Origin: Burkholderia sp. S171
Lineage (GTDB): Bacteria; Pseudomonadota; Gammaproteobacteria; Burkholderiales; Burkholderiaceae
Reading direction: 5' to 3'
Assembly (NCBI RefSeq): GCF_009766085.1
Contig: NZ_LMUF01000043.1
Span: forward strand, 128,915 to 177,762
DNA: 48,848 nucleotides
Shown here one piece after another: positions 6,807 to 15,128 of this stretch (the first letter of the stretch is position 1; every line of letters begins with the position of its first letter). Both the position numbers and the translations under genes were made by a program. The notes beneath the pieces were generated by a model. It did not search any database. It saw only the letters and a list, made by a program, of their open reading frames with translations, and was not told the origin of the DNA.

Positions 6807-8309
6807 ATGTCTGACGCAATCAAGTCCGCGGGACAATCTCTAATCAACGGCTCGACCGGCAAGAATACCGATGTCCCCGCGCTTGTCGCGGCTATCGTCA
6901 ATGCGAAGGTTGCTGGATTAAACGCGGCTAACGCCGGAAAACAGAAGACCAGCACTTCCCAACTGACCGCGATCGGTTCGTTGAAATCGGTCATGTCGCT
7001 GCTGCAAAGCTCGCTGGCGTCGCTGTCGGACGGCACCGCGCTTTCTGCTGTCTCCGCCAAGGCAGACGGCAAGGGCCTCACGGCTACCGCAGGCAAGGGC
7101 GCCACGACGGGCAGCTATGCGATCCAGGTCATCAACATAGCGACATCACAAAGTATCACCTCGGGCGCGTTCGGCGCCAAGGACGCGCTCGGTACCGGCA
7201 CGCTGAAACTCTCGGTGGGCGGCTCGAACGTTTCGATCAACATTGATTCATCGAATAACACGTTAAGCGGCATTGCGGCCGCGATCAATTCCGCTTCCGG
7301 CAATCTCGGCGTGAGCGCGACAGTGATCACCGGCACGGACGGCGCGCATCTCGTGCTGCACTCGTCCACCACGGGCATGGCAAACGGTATCTCGGTGGAG
7401 GTCACGCCGGCTGTCTCGGGAGACAATTCCGGGTTATCGAAGCTCAACGTCAGCTCGTCCACCTCGACTGTCGACCCCTCGGATCCGACGAAAACCGTGG
7501 CGCCGTACACGACCATTGGGACCTCGGCCGACTGGAAGCAAACCGCGGCGGGCAGGGACGCGTTGTTGATGGTGGCCGGTACCGAGGTCAGCAGCCCGAG
7601 CAACAGCGTGACGTCGGCTATTGCCGGGTTGTCGATCAACCTGACCTCGGAGTCCGTGGGCACGACCCAGACGCTGAGCATCACATCGGACACGGCGACC
7701 CAACAGACCTCGATCAAGGCGTTCGTCACCGCTTATAACAACTTCGTCAACATGGCGGCGTCGCTGACTTCATTCGACAAGTCGCAACCCAAGGGCTCGC
7801 AAGGCGGCCCGTTGCTCGGTGACTCGATGATGAACACCGTCAGGAACGCGCTTGCAACCGTCATCAGCAAGGGCGTCCCGACGGCCGCGGGCGGGGTCAA
7901 GGGAATGGCGAACCTGGGGACAATCGGGATCACGCTGCAAGAGGGCGGCACGTTAAAGATTGACGAAGCTGCGCTGAGCGCCGCGCTGACCAACAAGCCC
8001 GCTACGGTCAATGCGTTGTTCAATTCGAAGTCCGGCCTCGGCGCGGAGATGAACAAAACCCTCACGACCTTTCTCAAGAAAGATGGTCTGCTCGATACCA
8101 GGACAACGTCGCTCAACAAGGACCTCGACAACATCAAGGCACAGGGCACGAAACTGGATGCATACGCCACGCAACTGACGAACAGCTACAACGCACAGTT
8201 CACTGCGCTCAACACGCTGATGGCGCATATGAGCAGCAATGCGAGCTATCTGACTGCGTTGTTCGGCGGCGCTAATAGTGCGGGCGCACTGGCCGGAAAC
8301 AAGGGCTGA
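6807..8309 (+). CDS. fliD: flagellar filament cap protein FliD (HAP2)
   Basis: 500 residues from the ATG at 6807 (MSDAIKSAGQSLINGS), with GGGAG upstream; an in-frame ATG 48 bp earlier has no better site. FliD forms the cap at the tip of the flagellum and guides flagellin assembly. Visible parts are the N-terminal helical D0 segment (residues 1-70), a Ser/Thr/Gly/Ala-rich outer region, a flagellin_IN-like repeat around NTLSGIAAAINSASGNLGV, and the C-terminal FliD_C helices (about 390-490) with KSGLGAEMNKTLTTFL and LNKDLDNI. The length is normal. It is oddly isolated: no fliS, fliT, flagellin or other flagellar gene lies nearby, so it may be a second copy or an accessory cap. It is followed by a strong terminator. 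Confidence 0.92.
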   Translation: MSDAIKSAGQSLINGSTGKNTDVPALVAAIVNAKVAGLNAANAGKQKTSTSQLTAIGSLKSVMSLLQSSLASLSDGTALSAVSAKADGKGLTATAGKGATTGSYAIQVINIATSQSITSGAFGAKDALGTGTLKLSVGGSNVSINIDSSNNTLSGIAAAINSASGNLGVSATVITGTDGAHLVLHSSTTGMANGISVEVTPAVSGDNSGLSKLNVSSSTSTVDPSDPTKTVAPYTTIGTSADWKQTAAGRDALLMVAGTEVSSPSNSVTSAIAGLSINLTSESVGTTQTLSITSDTATQQTSIKAFVTAYNNFVNMAASLTSFDKSQPKGSQGGPLLGDSMMNTVRNALATVISKGVPTAAGGVKGMANLGTIGITLQEGGTLKIDEAALSAALTNKPATVNALFNSKSGLGAEMNKTLTTFLKKDGLLDTRTTSLNKDLDNIKAQGTKLDAYATQLTNSYNAQFTALNTLMAHMSSNASYLTALFGGANSAGALAGNKG

Positions 8310-8345
8310 CGAGGAGCGCGCCGCGCAACGAGTGGCGTTAAACGC

Positions 8346-8379
8346 ACCGGGGCATCCTCTCAGGACGCCCCGGTTTTTG
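8346..8379 (+). terminator. rho-independent terminator after fliD
   Basis: An 11-bp stem (CCGGGGCATCC against GGACGCCCCGG, one mismatch) with a 5-base loop is followed by TTTTT. It lies 37 bp after the fliD stop and confirms a single-gene transcript. Confidence 0.85.
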
Positions 8380-8410
8380 TAGACCGAATAAAACGCGTGC
8401 GCTCGTTTCC

Positions 8411-8449
8411 TTGCGCTGCTTATTTGCGCTGCTTACTTGCGCTGCTTAC
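8411..8449. repeat. 13-bp tandem repeat, three units
   Basis: TTGCGCTGCTTAY is repeated three times head to tail. The last unit contains the stop codon of the minus-strand reductase remnant (8446-8448), so the repeat has grown into, or defines, the end of that gene. Confidence 0.85.
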
Positions 8450-9264
8450 TTCAAATCCCAGCGCATCTGCTCGACGATCCCAATGCCCCGCGACGTCCGC
8501 ACGCATTCGCTGACATAGTCGATAAACGGCAAGGGCTCGAAGCCAATTTCTTCGCGCAGGCGGCGGTTATCGAATTGGTAGTCGGAGTTCGCGAACCCGG
8601 CATAGATGCCTAGCGCGTGTTCAATCAGCCGCGCCGCGCCCGAGTTTTGACGCCCGGCCACATCACGCGCGATCCTGCGAAAATCCCGCGGTGCGCAGAT
8701 GGAATAGCGTTTCCCCGATATGCCCGTGGCCTCATCCATCGCACCGATAATCTGGCCAATGGTCGGCGCCTCCGATCCAGCCGATACGTGGTAGATGTCG
8801 AACGCCAGCTTCGGCTTGACGGCGAGCAAGGCGAGCGCGCGGGCGCAATCGTCGACTGAGACTACATCGAGCCGGGTCATCGCTCGCGCGCTGAAGCGCC
8901 GCGCGCCATGCACGACGCGAAATACCCAGAAGATGCTCGGCGACGGCAACGTGCCCAGCACCGTATGTCCGACGACAATCGATGGCCGCACCACGACCAC
9001 GGGCAATGAAGGGTAGTAGAGCCGCAGGAGCCGCTCGACATCGCGTTTGCTCTGCGTATAGGGCACGAGGTGGTTCGTTTCGCTCCCGCTCCCGCTCTCG
9101 CTTTTGCTCCCGTTCTCGCTCTCGCTCTCGTTATATCCGAACGCGGACTCAGGCACGACCGGACTGCATTGCGTACCGCAGGCCATGGCCGTGCTGACAT
9201 GCAGGAAACGCCGAAGTACTTGGCTGTCGGCAAAGTGCGGATGCAACCCGCCAGCCAGGAACAC
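8446..9264 (-). pseudogene. NAD-dependent epimerase/fatty acyl reductase-like SDR, 5'-truncated
   Basis: The visible 272 codons match the middle and end of an extended short-chain dehydrogenase of the NAD_binding_4 (male sterility/acyl reductase-like) kind: RRFLHVSTAMACG (active-site Ser region), VPYTQSKRDVERLL (the catalytic YxxxK appears here as Tyr-Thr-Gln-Ser-Lys) and VVVRPSIVVGHT. The Rossmann N-terminus with GxxGxxG, normally about 100 residues, is absent. The same frame upstream is closed by a TGA directly before the GTG at 9264, and none of the three frames upstream shows a nucleotide-binding motif. A low-complexity insert of Ser, Glu and Gly (9079-9129) sits between catalytic elements. 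Most likely a decayed gene that lost its 5' end; a functional short protein seems unlikely because NAD binding is missing. Confidence 0.65.
9079..9129 (-). repeat. 6-bp low-complexity microsatellite inside the reductase remnant
   Basis: On the plus strand the DNA is an imperfect run of CTCGCT/CTCCCG hexamers; on the minus strand it encodes alternating Ser-Glu and Ser-Gly residues. It interrupts a conserved part of the family between the active-site Ser and Tyr, so it is probably a slippage expansion in a gene no longer under selection. Confidence 0.7.
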
Positions 9265-9589
9265 TCACCCAGACTCGTCGAGATCATGCTGGGGCCATCT
9301 CGATACAACCGCGCCGCCTGCGACGAACGGTATTGTCGCAGTCCGAATGATCCCGAACGCTTCGCTGTCAGAGCTTTCAGGTGTTGGCCATTGCGATTTT
9401 CTGTCGACTTGTACCCAGCTTGGACTAGCGAAGGCTCCGATCTGCAAAACGCGCGTTCCGCAAGACGATACCCATGCCGTGCGCGGGCGATCAAGGCGGC
9501 TGAACTTTTCTTCGATCGCCAGCTAAGGGCGACCCGTTGATCGGGCTTCTTGCGGCCACGCGCTAGTTGGCGTGCAGTGGTGAACGAGA
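9265..9589. other. gap holding no clear gene (missing 5' part of the reductase)
   Basis: This stretch should contain the N-terminal third of the reductase if the gene were whole. Frames on both strands give peptides without recognisable motifs. It ends just downstream of the AraC gene stop. I read it as the site of a deletion or rearrangement. Confidence 0.5.
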
Positions 9590-10411
9590 TCAGTCATCGT
9601 GACCGTTTTGCCTGTCCGCAAAGTAGCGGGCGGGTGGCTTACCCAAGGCCTTCTTGAACATGGTGATGAACGCGGTGACCGACTCGTAGCCGAGATCTTC
9701 CGCCACCTGTTGAACCTGCGCACCGGCAGACAGGCGTTGCAACGCAATGACAATATGCAACTGCTGCCGCCAGCGGCCGAACGTCATGCCGGTCTCGTTC
9801 TTAACCAGCCTTGCCAGGGTACGTTCGCTCATGGCGACCCTTTGGCCCCACTCGGCAAGGGTGCTCCGATCCGCCGGGTCATTCGTCAGCGCGTCGGCAA
9901 TCTGCCGGAGTCGCGCATGATTGGATATCGGCAAATGGAGGTTCTCTACGGGCATCTGTGCGAGTTCGTCCAGCAAGACTGTTGCGAGGCGTCCTGTTGG
10001 GCCATCGACGGCGTAGAGGGGCGGCAAATTTGCCAGGTGCTCGATCAATTCGCGCACGAGCGGCGTAATGGCCAGCGTGCAACATTGGTCCGGCAGGCTC
10101 GCGGCGTCTGTTTCCACAAACAGGAAACAGACGCGCCCATTCGCTGTGACACGATTGCTATGCAGCACGCCACTGGGAATCCATACCGCGCACTGAGGCG
10201 GCACCATCCATAGTCCATCAGGCACGACACACGTTACGCCGCCATGCAGTGCAAGCACGAGTTGGCCTTTGCTGTGCCGATGCATGGGCGCTTCCACACC
10301 GTTCTCGCGGGCATCGAGACGCATGGCAACAGCGATCCGATGCACCGTATCCGGATCGAACTTCAGTGACTCTTCCAGCGAGCGCGCAGGGGACGACTTG
10401 GGTGAAGCCAT
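9590..10411 (-). CDS. AraC-family regulator with N-terminal cupin (NimR-like)
   Basis: 273 residues from the ATG at 10411. The N-terminal half is a cupin-like sensing domain (around MHRHSKGQLVLALHGGVTCVVPDGLWMVPPQ, with His ligands in HRH). The C-terminal half, from about residue 165, is the two helix-turn-helix AraC domain, with MSERTLARLVKNETGMTFGRWRQQL and VAEDLGYESVTAFITMFKKALGKPPARYF. It is transcribed away from a CynX/NimT-type transporter 133 bp off. That arrangement and domain content match the E. coli NimR (YeaM)-NimT (YeaN) pair, where NimR represses the exporter of 2-nitroimidazole. The ligand here is unknown. A GCGATA-N9-TATCGC inverted repeat in the shared promoter region is a likely operator. 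Confidence 0.88.
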   Translation of the reverse strand: MASPKSSPARSLEESLKFDPDTVHRIAVAMRLDARENGVEAPMHRHSKGQLVLALHGGVTCVVPDGLWMVPPQCAVWIPSGVLHSNRVTANGRVCFLFVETDAASLPDQCCTLAITPLVRELIEHLANLPPLYAVDGPTGRLATVLLDELAQMPVENLHLPISNHARLRQIADALTNDPADRSTLAEWGQRVAMSERTLARLVKNETGMTFGRWRQQLHIVIALQRLSAGAQVQQVAEDLGYESVTAFITMFKKALGKPPARYFADRQNGHDD

Positions 10412-10458
10412 GAGAGAAATGCCCTTGGAAAAGGCAAAATGACGTTTGACCGGATTTA

Positions 10459-10479
10459 GCGATATTTTGTCATTATCGC
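10459..10479. promoter_or_regulatory. inverted repeat between the AraC and MFS genes, candidate operator
   Basis: GCGATA and TATCGC are perfect inverted arms separated by 9 bp, lying 48 bp from the regulator start and 66 bp from the transporter start. AraC-type proteins more often use direct repeats, so the assignment is tentative; the location between divergent genes is what makes it credible. Confidence 0.4.
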
Positions 10480-10544
10480 GGAATTCGTGTCGATGACGAA
10501 TGCGTACTCTTGTGGCTTGTCGTCTATCGTCGAGAAGGGCCTTC

Positions 10545-11762
10545 ATGCAACGTCAATCAACCGTCGCCAGCGGTGCTTCACGACCGGTGTGGCTTGTCGC
10601 CGGCATCCTGCTGTTCGCGACCAACCTGCGTGCGCCGATCACGGGCGTCGCACCGCTGCTGGACATGATCCAGAGCAGCTTGAGTCTGGGCACGACCGCC
10701 GCCGGGATGCTGATCACATTACCCTTGCTGGCGTTCGCTGTCGTATCGCCTTTTGCTGCGCTTTTAGCGAGGGAATATGGCCTGGAGCGTTCGTTGTTCA
10801 TCGCGTTGGTGCTGATCGGGGCGGGTATTGTCGTGCGCTCGACGGGACCCGTCTGGAGTCTTTACCTTGGGACCTGGATCATTGGCAGTGGCATCGCGAT
10901 TGGCAACGTGCTGCTGCCCAGCTTGCTCAAGCGGGATTTTCCAGAGAAGGTCGCCACGCTGACTGCCGTTTATGCGTTGACGATGGGTTGCGTGGCGGCA
11001 ATCAGTTCGGCTGTGGCAATACCTCTTGCGCGTTTTTCCGGCTTGGGGTGGCGGTTTGGCATTGCGATGTTTATCATCCTGCCGCTTGTCAGTGCCGTCA
11101 TATGGTTGCCGCAACTCGGCAGTCGTACGGCGCCGGCTCAAGGGACGGCCACCCCGCCGCATGGTGGGCGCGTGTGGCGTTCCGCCCTCGCTTGGCAAGT
11201 GACGCTGTTTCTCGGGCTCAACTCTTTTGTCTACTACGTCACGGTGAGCTGGCTTCCGACGATCCTGCACGATGCCGGTTACTCGCCGGAACATGCCGGG
11301 TCGCTGCATGGCGCGTTGCAACTTGCCACAGCCGTTCCCGCACTGGTGCTCATGCCCGTGATGCGTCACTTGAAAGACCAGCGTCTGGCCGCTTTTAGTT
11401 CTTCGATCATCACCATGATTGGCTTGCTTGGGCTGTTGCTTGCGCCTGAGTGGGCAACGATCTGGACCGTGCTGATAGGCGTTGGAACGGGCGCCGCGAT
11501 TATCCTGGGACTGGCATTTGTCAGTTTGCGGGCAAGCAGTGCGCATGAAGCGGCTGCGTTGTCGGGAATGGCTCAATGCGTCGGTTATCTGCTGGCTGCC
11601 GTGGGCCCTACGCTCGTGGGCTGGTTGCACAGCGATTTGGGTGGCTGGGGTGTTCCCTTAACCCTTTGCGCAGCGCTGTGCTTCGTAATGGCATTGTTCG
11701 GTTTGCTCGCGGGGCGGGCGATTCATATCGTGGGAGGGGTGGCGGGGCGCAGGCTTGCTTAG
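10545..11762 (+). CDS. MFS transporter, CynX/NimT family
   Basis: 405 residues from the ATG at 10545, which follows GAGAAGGGCCTTC; the upstream in-frame start has no ribosome-binding site. Twelve hydrophobic segments are visible. The N-terminal block LLFATNLRAPITGVAPLLDMI is the hallmark of the CynX/NimT subgroup of the major facilitator superfamily. Members export or import small organic anions or nitroimidazole-like compounds using the proton gradient. It lies divergently next to the NimR-like AraC regulator, which very likely controls it. The substrate cannot be told; the neighbouring genes offer no pathway. An imperfect hairpin (11769-11804) follows the stop. Confidence 0.9.
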   Translation: MQRQSTVASGASRPVWLVAGILLFATNLRAPITGVAPLLDMIQSSLSLGTTAAGMLITLPLLAFAVVSPFAALLAREYGLERSLFIALVLIGAGIVVRSTGPVWSLYLGTWIIGSGIAIGNVLLPSLLKRDFPEKVATLTAVYALTMGCVAAISSAVAIPLARFSGLGWRFGIAMFIILPLVSAVIWLPQLGSRTAPAQGTATPPHGGRVWRSALAWQVTLFLGLNSFVYYVTVSWLPTILHDAGYSPEHAGSLHGALQLATAVPALVLMPVMRHLKDQRLAAFSSSIITMIGLLGLLLAPEWATIWTVLIGVGTGAAIILGLAFVSLRASSAHEAAALSGMAQCVGYLLAAVGPTLVGWLHSDLGGWGVPLTLCAALCFVMALFGLLAGRAIHIVGGVAGRRLA

Positions 11763-11768
11763 GACGTG

Positions 11769-11804
11769 GATTAGTCAGGCAACGGGCTAACCGTTGTCGT
11801 AATC
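11769..11804 (+). terminator. hairpin after the CynX/NimT-type gene
   Basis: GATTA and CAACGG pair with CCGTTG and TAATC around a 5-base loop (GCTAA), seven bases after the stop. The T-tract is weak (GGTTTTATC a few bases on), so it may be an inefficient terminator. Confidence 0.5.
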
Positions 11805-11913
11805 AGCGGTTTTATCTCTGTGCGGAAACGCTCGCGGCTTGCTTCTTACACCCGCGAGCAACATCCAACCCAGATCGTTAAATGTTGTCAGATCGGGGCT
11901 GGCTTTATTTCCT

Positions 11914-12023
11914 TTCGAAGCGAATGCGGAGACACTAGCCTTACCCTTCTGAGGGTGTGTCCCGCGACGGAGGTGATCCTCGTCGTGCTTAAGTCCCATC
12001 CCGCCCGGTTGGGACTTTTTTTT
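11914..12023 (+). ncRNA. candidate small RNA with three hairpins
   Basis: No credible protein is encoded in this intergenic stretch, yet it folds into a chain of hairpins ending in a strong terminator. Hairpin 1 has GACAC (11931-11935) and ACCCT (11943-11947) pairing with AGGGT and GTGTC around a TCTG loop. Hairpin 2 has CGAC-GAGG (11965-11973) pairing with CCTC-GTCG around TGAT. Hairpin 3 is the terminator at 11991-12023. A possible TTGTCA -35 (11885-11890) lies upstream with a weak -10. The transcript would be about 100 bases. An alternative is a long 3' untranslated region of the transporter gene. I do not recognise the RNA family. Exact 5' end unknown. Confidence 0.45.
11991..12023 (+). 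terminator. strong rho-independent terminator
   Basis: A perfect 8-bp stem (AAGTCCCA with TGGGACTT) and an 11-base loop are followed by an uninterrupted run of T. It is the best terminator in the window and lies over 220 bp beyond the nearest gene on its strand, which implies a separate transcript. Confidence 0.92.
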
Positions 12024-12082
12024 AACGTGCCGATTAGTCCAGACACGCTAGCCATTAGCGCGCAAAAAGCGCGTCCAATCGA

Positions 12083-12988
12083 CTAGCGGCTTATAAGAGA
12101 CTGGCTACGGCGGAACAGATCACGCGCGATGGAACAGAACAGAGCCGTGGTCTGCCCTTCATCCTGAAGGCGGCGGCTCATGATGATCGGTGACGTGGGA
12201 CCCGGGTCGGGCAAGTGCCGATAAACCACCCCATGCACCCTTAAGCCATCGACGCTCTCCGGTACAAGCGATACGCCCACTCGCGCAGCGACAAGTCCAA
12301 GCGCTGTCTGCAATTCCCGCACTTCGTGTACGGCGGCAGGTTCGAGCGCATGATCACGCAGCGCCGATAGCTGCTGGTCCGCATAACTCGGGCGCGGCGA
12401 ACTCGGATACACAATCAGCGTCTCGCGAGCCATATCCTTCAGCGTCAACTCGACCGAAGCGTCCGCTAACGGATGATCTTCCGGCAGCGCGGCAATCATC
12501 CGTTCCTCCACCAGGACTTCGCGCGTCAGTTGCACGTCGTCGAAACGCAGTCGTCCAAAGCCGACATCGATTCGTCCGCCCTTTAAGGCGCCGAGTTGTT
12601 CCAGCGTAAACATCTCGATCAACGACAATTCGATCTGCGGAGCCGCCTCGCGAAATGCACGAATGACCTGCGGCAATGCGCCGTAAAGAGTCGACGGCAC
12701 GAAGCCGATCACAATGCGTTCCGCCAGTTGCGCGAGCCTGCGTGTGAGCGGCACGAGCTCGTCGCTTTCATCAATCAGGCGCTTCGCCTGCGCGTAGAAA
12801 ACGCGGCCCGCTTCGGTCAGGCGCAAAGGGCGCGAGCCGTGTTCGAATAGCGGCAACCCGACACTTTCTTCAATCTGCTGGATCTGCCGGCTAAGCGGCG
12901 GCTGCGTCATGTGCAAACGACCAGCCGCGCGCGTGATGTTCATTTCTTCGGCTACCGCAATGAAATAGCGGAGTTGTCGCAGCTCCAT
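12083..12988 (-). CDS. LysR-family transcriptional regulator
   Basis: 301 residues, normal LysR length. The N-terminus MELRQLRYFIAVAEEMNITRAAGRLHMTQPPLSRQIQQIEESVG is the winged helix-turn-helix, with the sequence style of the CatM/BenM/CbbR branch. The rest is the two-lobed effector domain, with IVIGFVPSTLYGALPQVIRAF at its start. GAGG precedes the ATG. It lies 257 bp downstream of an MFS drug-efflux-like gene on the same strand and may be read through from it, or regulate it. CatM/BenM relatives sense small aromatic acids, but no aromatic-degradation gene is adjacent, so the ligand is unknown. Confidence 0.92.
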   Translation of the reverse strand: MELRQLRYFIAVAEEMNITRAAGRLHMTQPPLSRQIQQIEESVGLPLFEHGSRPLRLTEAGRVFYAQAKRLIDESDELVPLTRRLAQLAERIVIGFVPSTLYGALPQVIRAFREAAPQIELSLIEMFTLEQLGALKGGRIDVGFGRLRFDDVQLTREVLVEERMIAALPEDHPLADASVELTLKDMARETLIVYPSSPRPSYADQQLSALRDHALEPAAVHEVRELQTALGLVAARVGVSLVPESVDGLRVHGVVYRHLPDPGPTSPIIMSRRLQDEGQTTALFCSIARDLFRRSQSLISR

Positions 12989-13244
12989 GCAGGCCTCAAA
13001 CGGTTAAAGATCCAGCGGGGTTTGCCGATACGTCCGAATTTCTCCGAAGGACGGGCACAGAAGATTGCCATGGAAGATATCCGGCACCCGCATTACACAG
13101 GCACCGGCCGTGATTGTGGCACGAGGAATGAACGAACCGGCAAACCGGATGCTCGCCGGCGTGGAGGCGGTTCTTTAGAGAAGTGGATTCGAAGATCAAC
13201 GCGCCCGGCCATCTGCTAGCCAAGGGTGCTAATCAACGCCGCGA

Positions 13245-14537
13245 TCAGCGGTCCTTGGCGGCTTGCTCGACTGCACCGCTTAACGATGGGTCAGGGGTCT
13301 TATCGACGACGGTTGTCCTGAGAATCCAGTTATAAATCGCACCTGCAATCATTAATGCCGAGGTGCCGAAAAAGACTTCCCGCATGCCGAAATGTCCCCC
13401 GACGAAACCGCCGGCAAGCGGTCCGACAACCTGCCCTGTATATTGGGCAGACGTCGAATAACCCAGCATATTTCCCGCAACGGACGCCGGTACGTTGTGC
13501 CGGATCACGCTGGCCACGCAAGGCAGCAGTCCGCCAAGCGCCAGGCCCATCAGGAATCGCAGAACCACCAATTGCCAGCCTTGCGTGACAAACGCTTGCG
13601 GGATCAGCAGGATGCCCGCCACCGCAAGGCAGCCGATGATGACATTCCAATGCCCAACGCGATCGGCAAGCTTACCGAGGTAAGAGGACGAGAGAATACT
13701 GCCCAACGCTGCCGCCGACATCACCAGTCCCGCGACAAAGGTGACCTGATGGATATCGACTACTTGCGCCACGTAGACCGTGATGATCGGCTCGATCGAC
13801 ATGTTTGCCAGCATCAGGAGCATGCCGGTCACCAGCATGGCGACAGTCGGCCGCTTGTCAGCGATCTCAGCCCAACTGCCGCGCTGCTTTCCCTTCTTGT
13901 TCAAGCCCGGGTGACGCTCGTTCTTGACGAAGAATACGGTTGCCAGGAACGTAATAAAAATAAGGGCGCCCGAGGCGATAAAGGTGGACCGTATTCCGAT
14001 CAGCGGCGGCAGTGATCCACCCAGAATCGGCCCGACCAGATTACCGGCCATGATGCCGGAGGACAAAACGCCGAGGGCCCAGCCGCATCGGTCTTTGGGT
14101 GTCTGGGTGGCGACCAGCACGGTGGAACCCGATGCAAAGCCACCCAGCAAGCCGACGAGAAGCCTGAGGCCAACGAGTTGCCAGACGTTATGCGCCATCC
14201 CCATCAAGGACATGATGATGGCCATGCCGAGACTGGCGCGGATCAGCATCGGCTTGCGGCCGTAGAGGTCGGCAAGTTTTCCCCACAGCGGCGCAGTCAG
14301 TGCGGCGGTGAAAAACGTCGCACCGTAAGCGACGCCGGACCACTGGACTATCGCGGCGTGATCCTTGACGCCTAATTGTTCCACGTAAAGCGGCAAGAAC
14401 GGCAACATGAGCGTCATGGCCACAATGGTCGTAAACGAACCAAATACGCAGACGATGAGATTGCGCCGCCAATGGGTGAATTCCTCTGCTTTCGGAGGAT
14501 CGTCGTAACGTGCGCCTGCCGTTTGTTTGTCCATCAT
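13245..14537 (-). CDS. MFS efflux transporter (MdtG-like)
   Basis: 430 residues from the ATG at 14537; a second ATG follows directly (MMDKQ), and an upstream in-frame start lacks a ribosome-binding site. Twelve transmembrane segments. The motif A loop GKLADLYGRKPML between helices 2 and 3 and the repeated version GKLADRVGHW in the second half are typical of the drug:proton antiporter branch. The overall pattern (LMLPFLPLYVEQLGV near the start) resembles MdtG-type multidrug efflux proteins. The LysR gene lies downstream on the same strand. The substrate is unknown; an antimicrobial or metabolite export role is inferred from the family. Confidence 0.87.
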   Translation of the reverse strand: MMDKQTAGARYDDPPKAEEFTHWRRNLIVCVFGSFTTIVAMTLMLPFLPLYVEQLGVKDHAAIVQWSGVAYGATFFTAALTAPLWGKLADLYGRKPMLIRASLGMAIIMSLMGMAHNVWQLVGLRLLVGLLGGFASGSTVLVATQTPKDRCGWALGVLSSGIMAGNLVGPILGGSLPPLIGIRSTFIASGALIFITFLATVFFVKNERHPGLNKKGKQRGSWAEIADKRPTVAMLVTGMLLMLANMSIEPIITVYVAQVVDIHQVTFVAGLVMSAAALGSILSSSYLGKLADRVGHWNVIIGCLAVAGILLIPQAFVTQGWQLVVLRFLMGLALGGLLPCVASVIRHNVPASVAGNMLGYSTSAQYTGQVVGPLAGGFVGGHFGMREVFFGTSALMIAGAIYNWILRTTVVDKTPDPSLSGAVEQAAKDR

Positions 14538-15128
14538 TCTGTCCGGGTCAGCGTGGGCGGTTGAGTGTTGTCGGGCGGCTTCGTGACGGCCGGAGCAACC
14601 GCCTGGGCGCAAAGTGAGGAAGCGAGCGGGTTTCAACCTGGATCCTACGGCGTGAGCGGTGGCGCAACCAGTCCGCTGCCTATACCGGTATCGCGACTAC
14701 CCGGCACGTTTTCATCGTTGCTGTCCTTATGAAACGACTCGACCACTAAAGATCAGCCACTATCCGCCGATAAATAGGGGAAGTTTGCGTTTTTCTTTTT
14801 CTGCCAACCGCCGCTTAGCAAGCATGCTAACGGACGGCGGGCATGCTGTACCACTCAGGCAGATGCTTTGACGATTGCTCGAAAGCCCGACTGCCCATCC
14901 CCGAATGTGCACCGCAATTCGCACGTGAACGCATTTTCCATTGCAGCGTGAGTCCTCGAAAAGTCGACGATAGGACGACAGAGGCTCGCGCAAGCACGTC
15001 TGCACGGCACCCGCTTAAGGAATTTGAAAGACAGCAAGTTGAAAGAATGTCATATAGCCGCATGATCCGCTAAAGCAGATATCGCGTGTTTTAACGTGTT
15101 TTAAATTCCCATCTACAAGGTCATTTTG
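14538..15128. other. 591-bp intergenic region with chemoreceptor leader
   Basis: It separates the divergent MFS and chemoreceptor genes. It carries the sigma-28 promoter at 14747-14773, implying a 5' leader of roughly 345 bases. Short open frames inside (for example a 76-codon plus-strand frame at 14843) show no motif and no ribosome-binding site, so I do not call them genes. Confidence 0.6.
14747..14773 (+). promoter_or_regulatory. sigma-28 (FliA) promoter of the chemoreceptor gene
   Basis: TAAAGATC (14747-14754), preceded by C, is followed after exactly 11 bp by GCCGATAA (14766-14773). The -10 element is a perfect match to the flagellar sigma-28 consensus TAAAGTTT-N11-GCCGATAA and the -35 core TAAAG is intact. 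Orientation is towards the chemoreceptor at 15129, a typical class of sigma-28-dependent gene. Confidence 0.88.

Noticed and set aside
10764..11630. 288-codon minus-strand frame across the NimT-like transporter gene
   Set aside because: Composition is that of an antisense frame and it has no domain; the sense frame has twelve membrane helices.
11820..12086. 88-codon plus-strand frame in the gap after the transporter gene
   Set aside because: It overlaps three stem-loops and a terminator, has no motif and no ribosome-binding site, so a non-coding RNA is the better reading.
12216..12230. GCCGATAA match to the sigma-28 -10 element inside the LysR gene
   Set aside because: No TAAAG -35 element at the correct distance and it lies inside a coding region.
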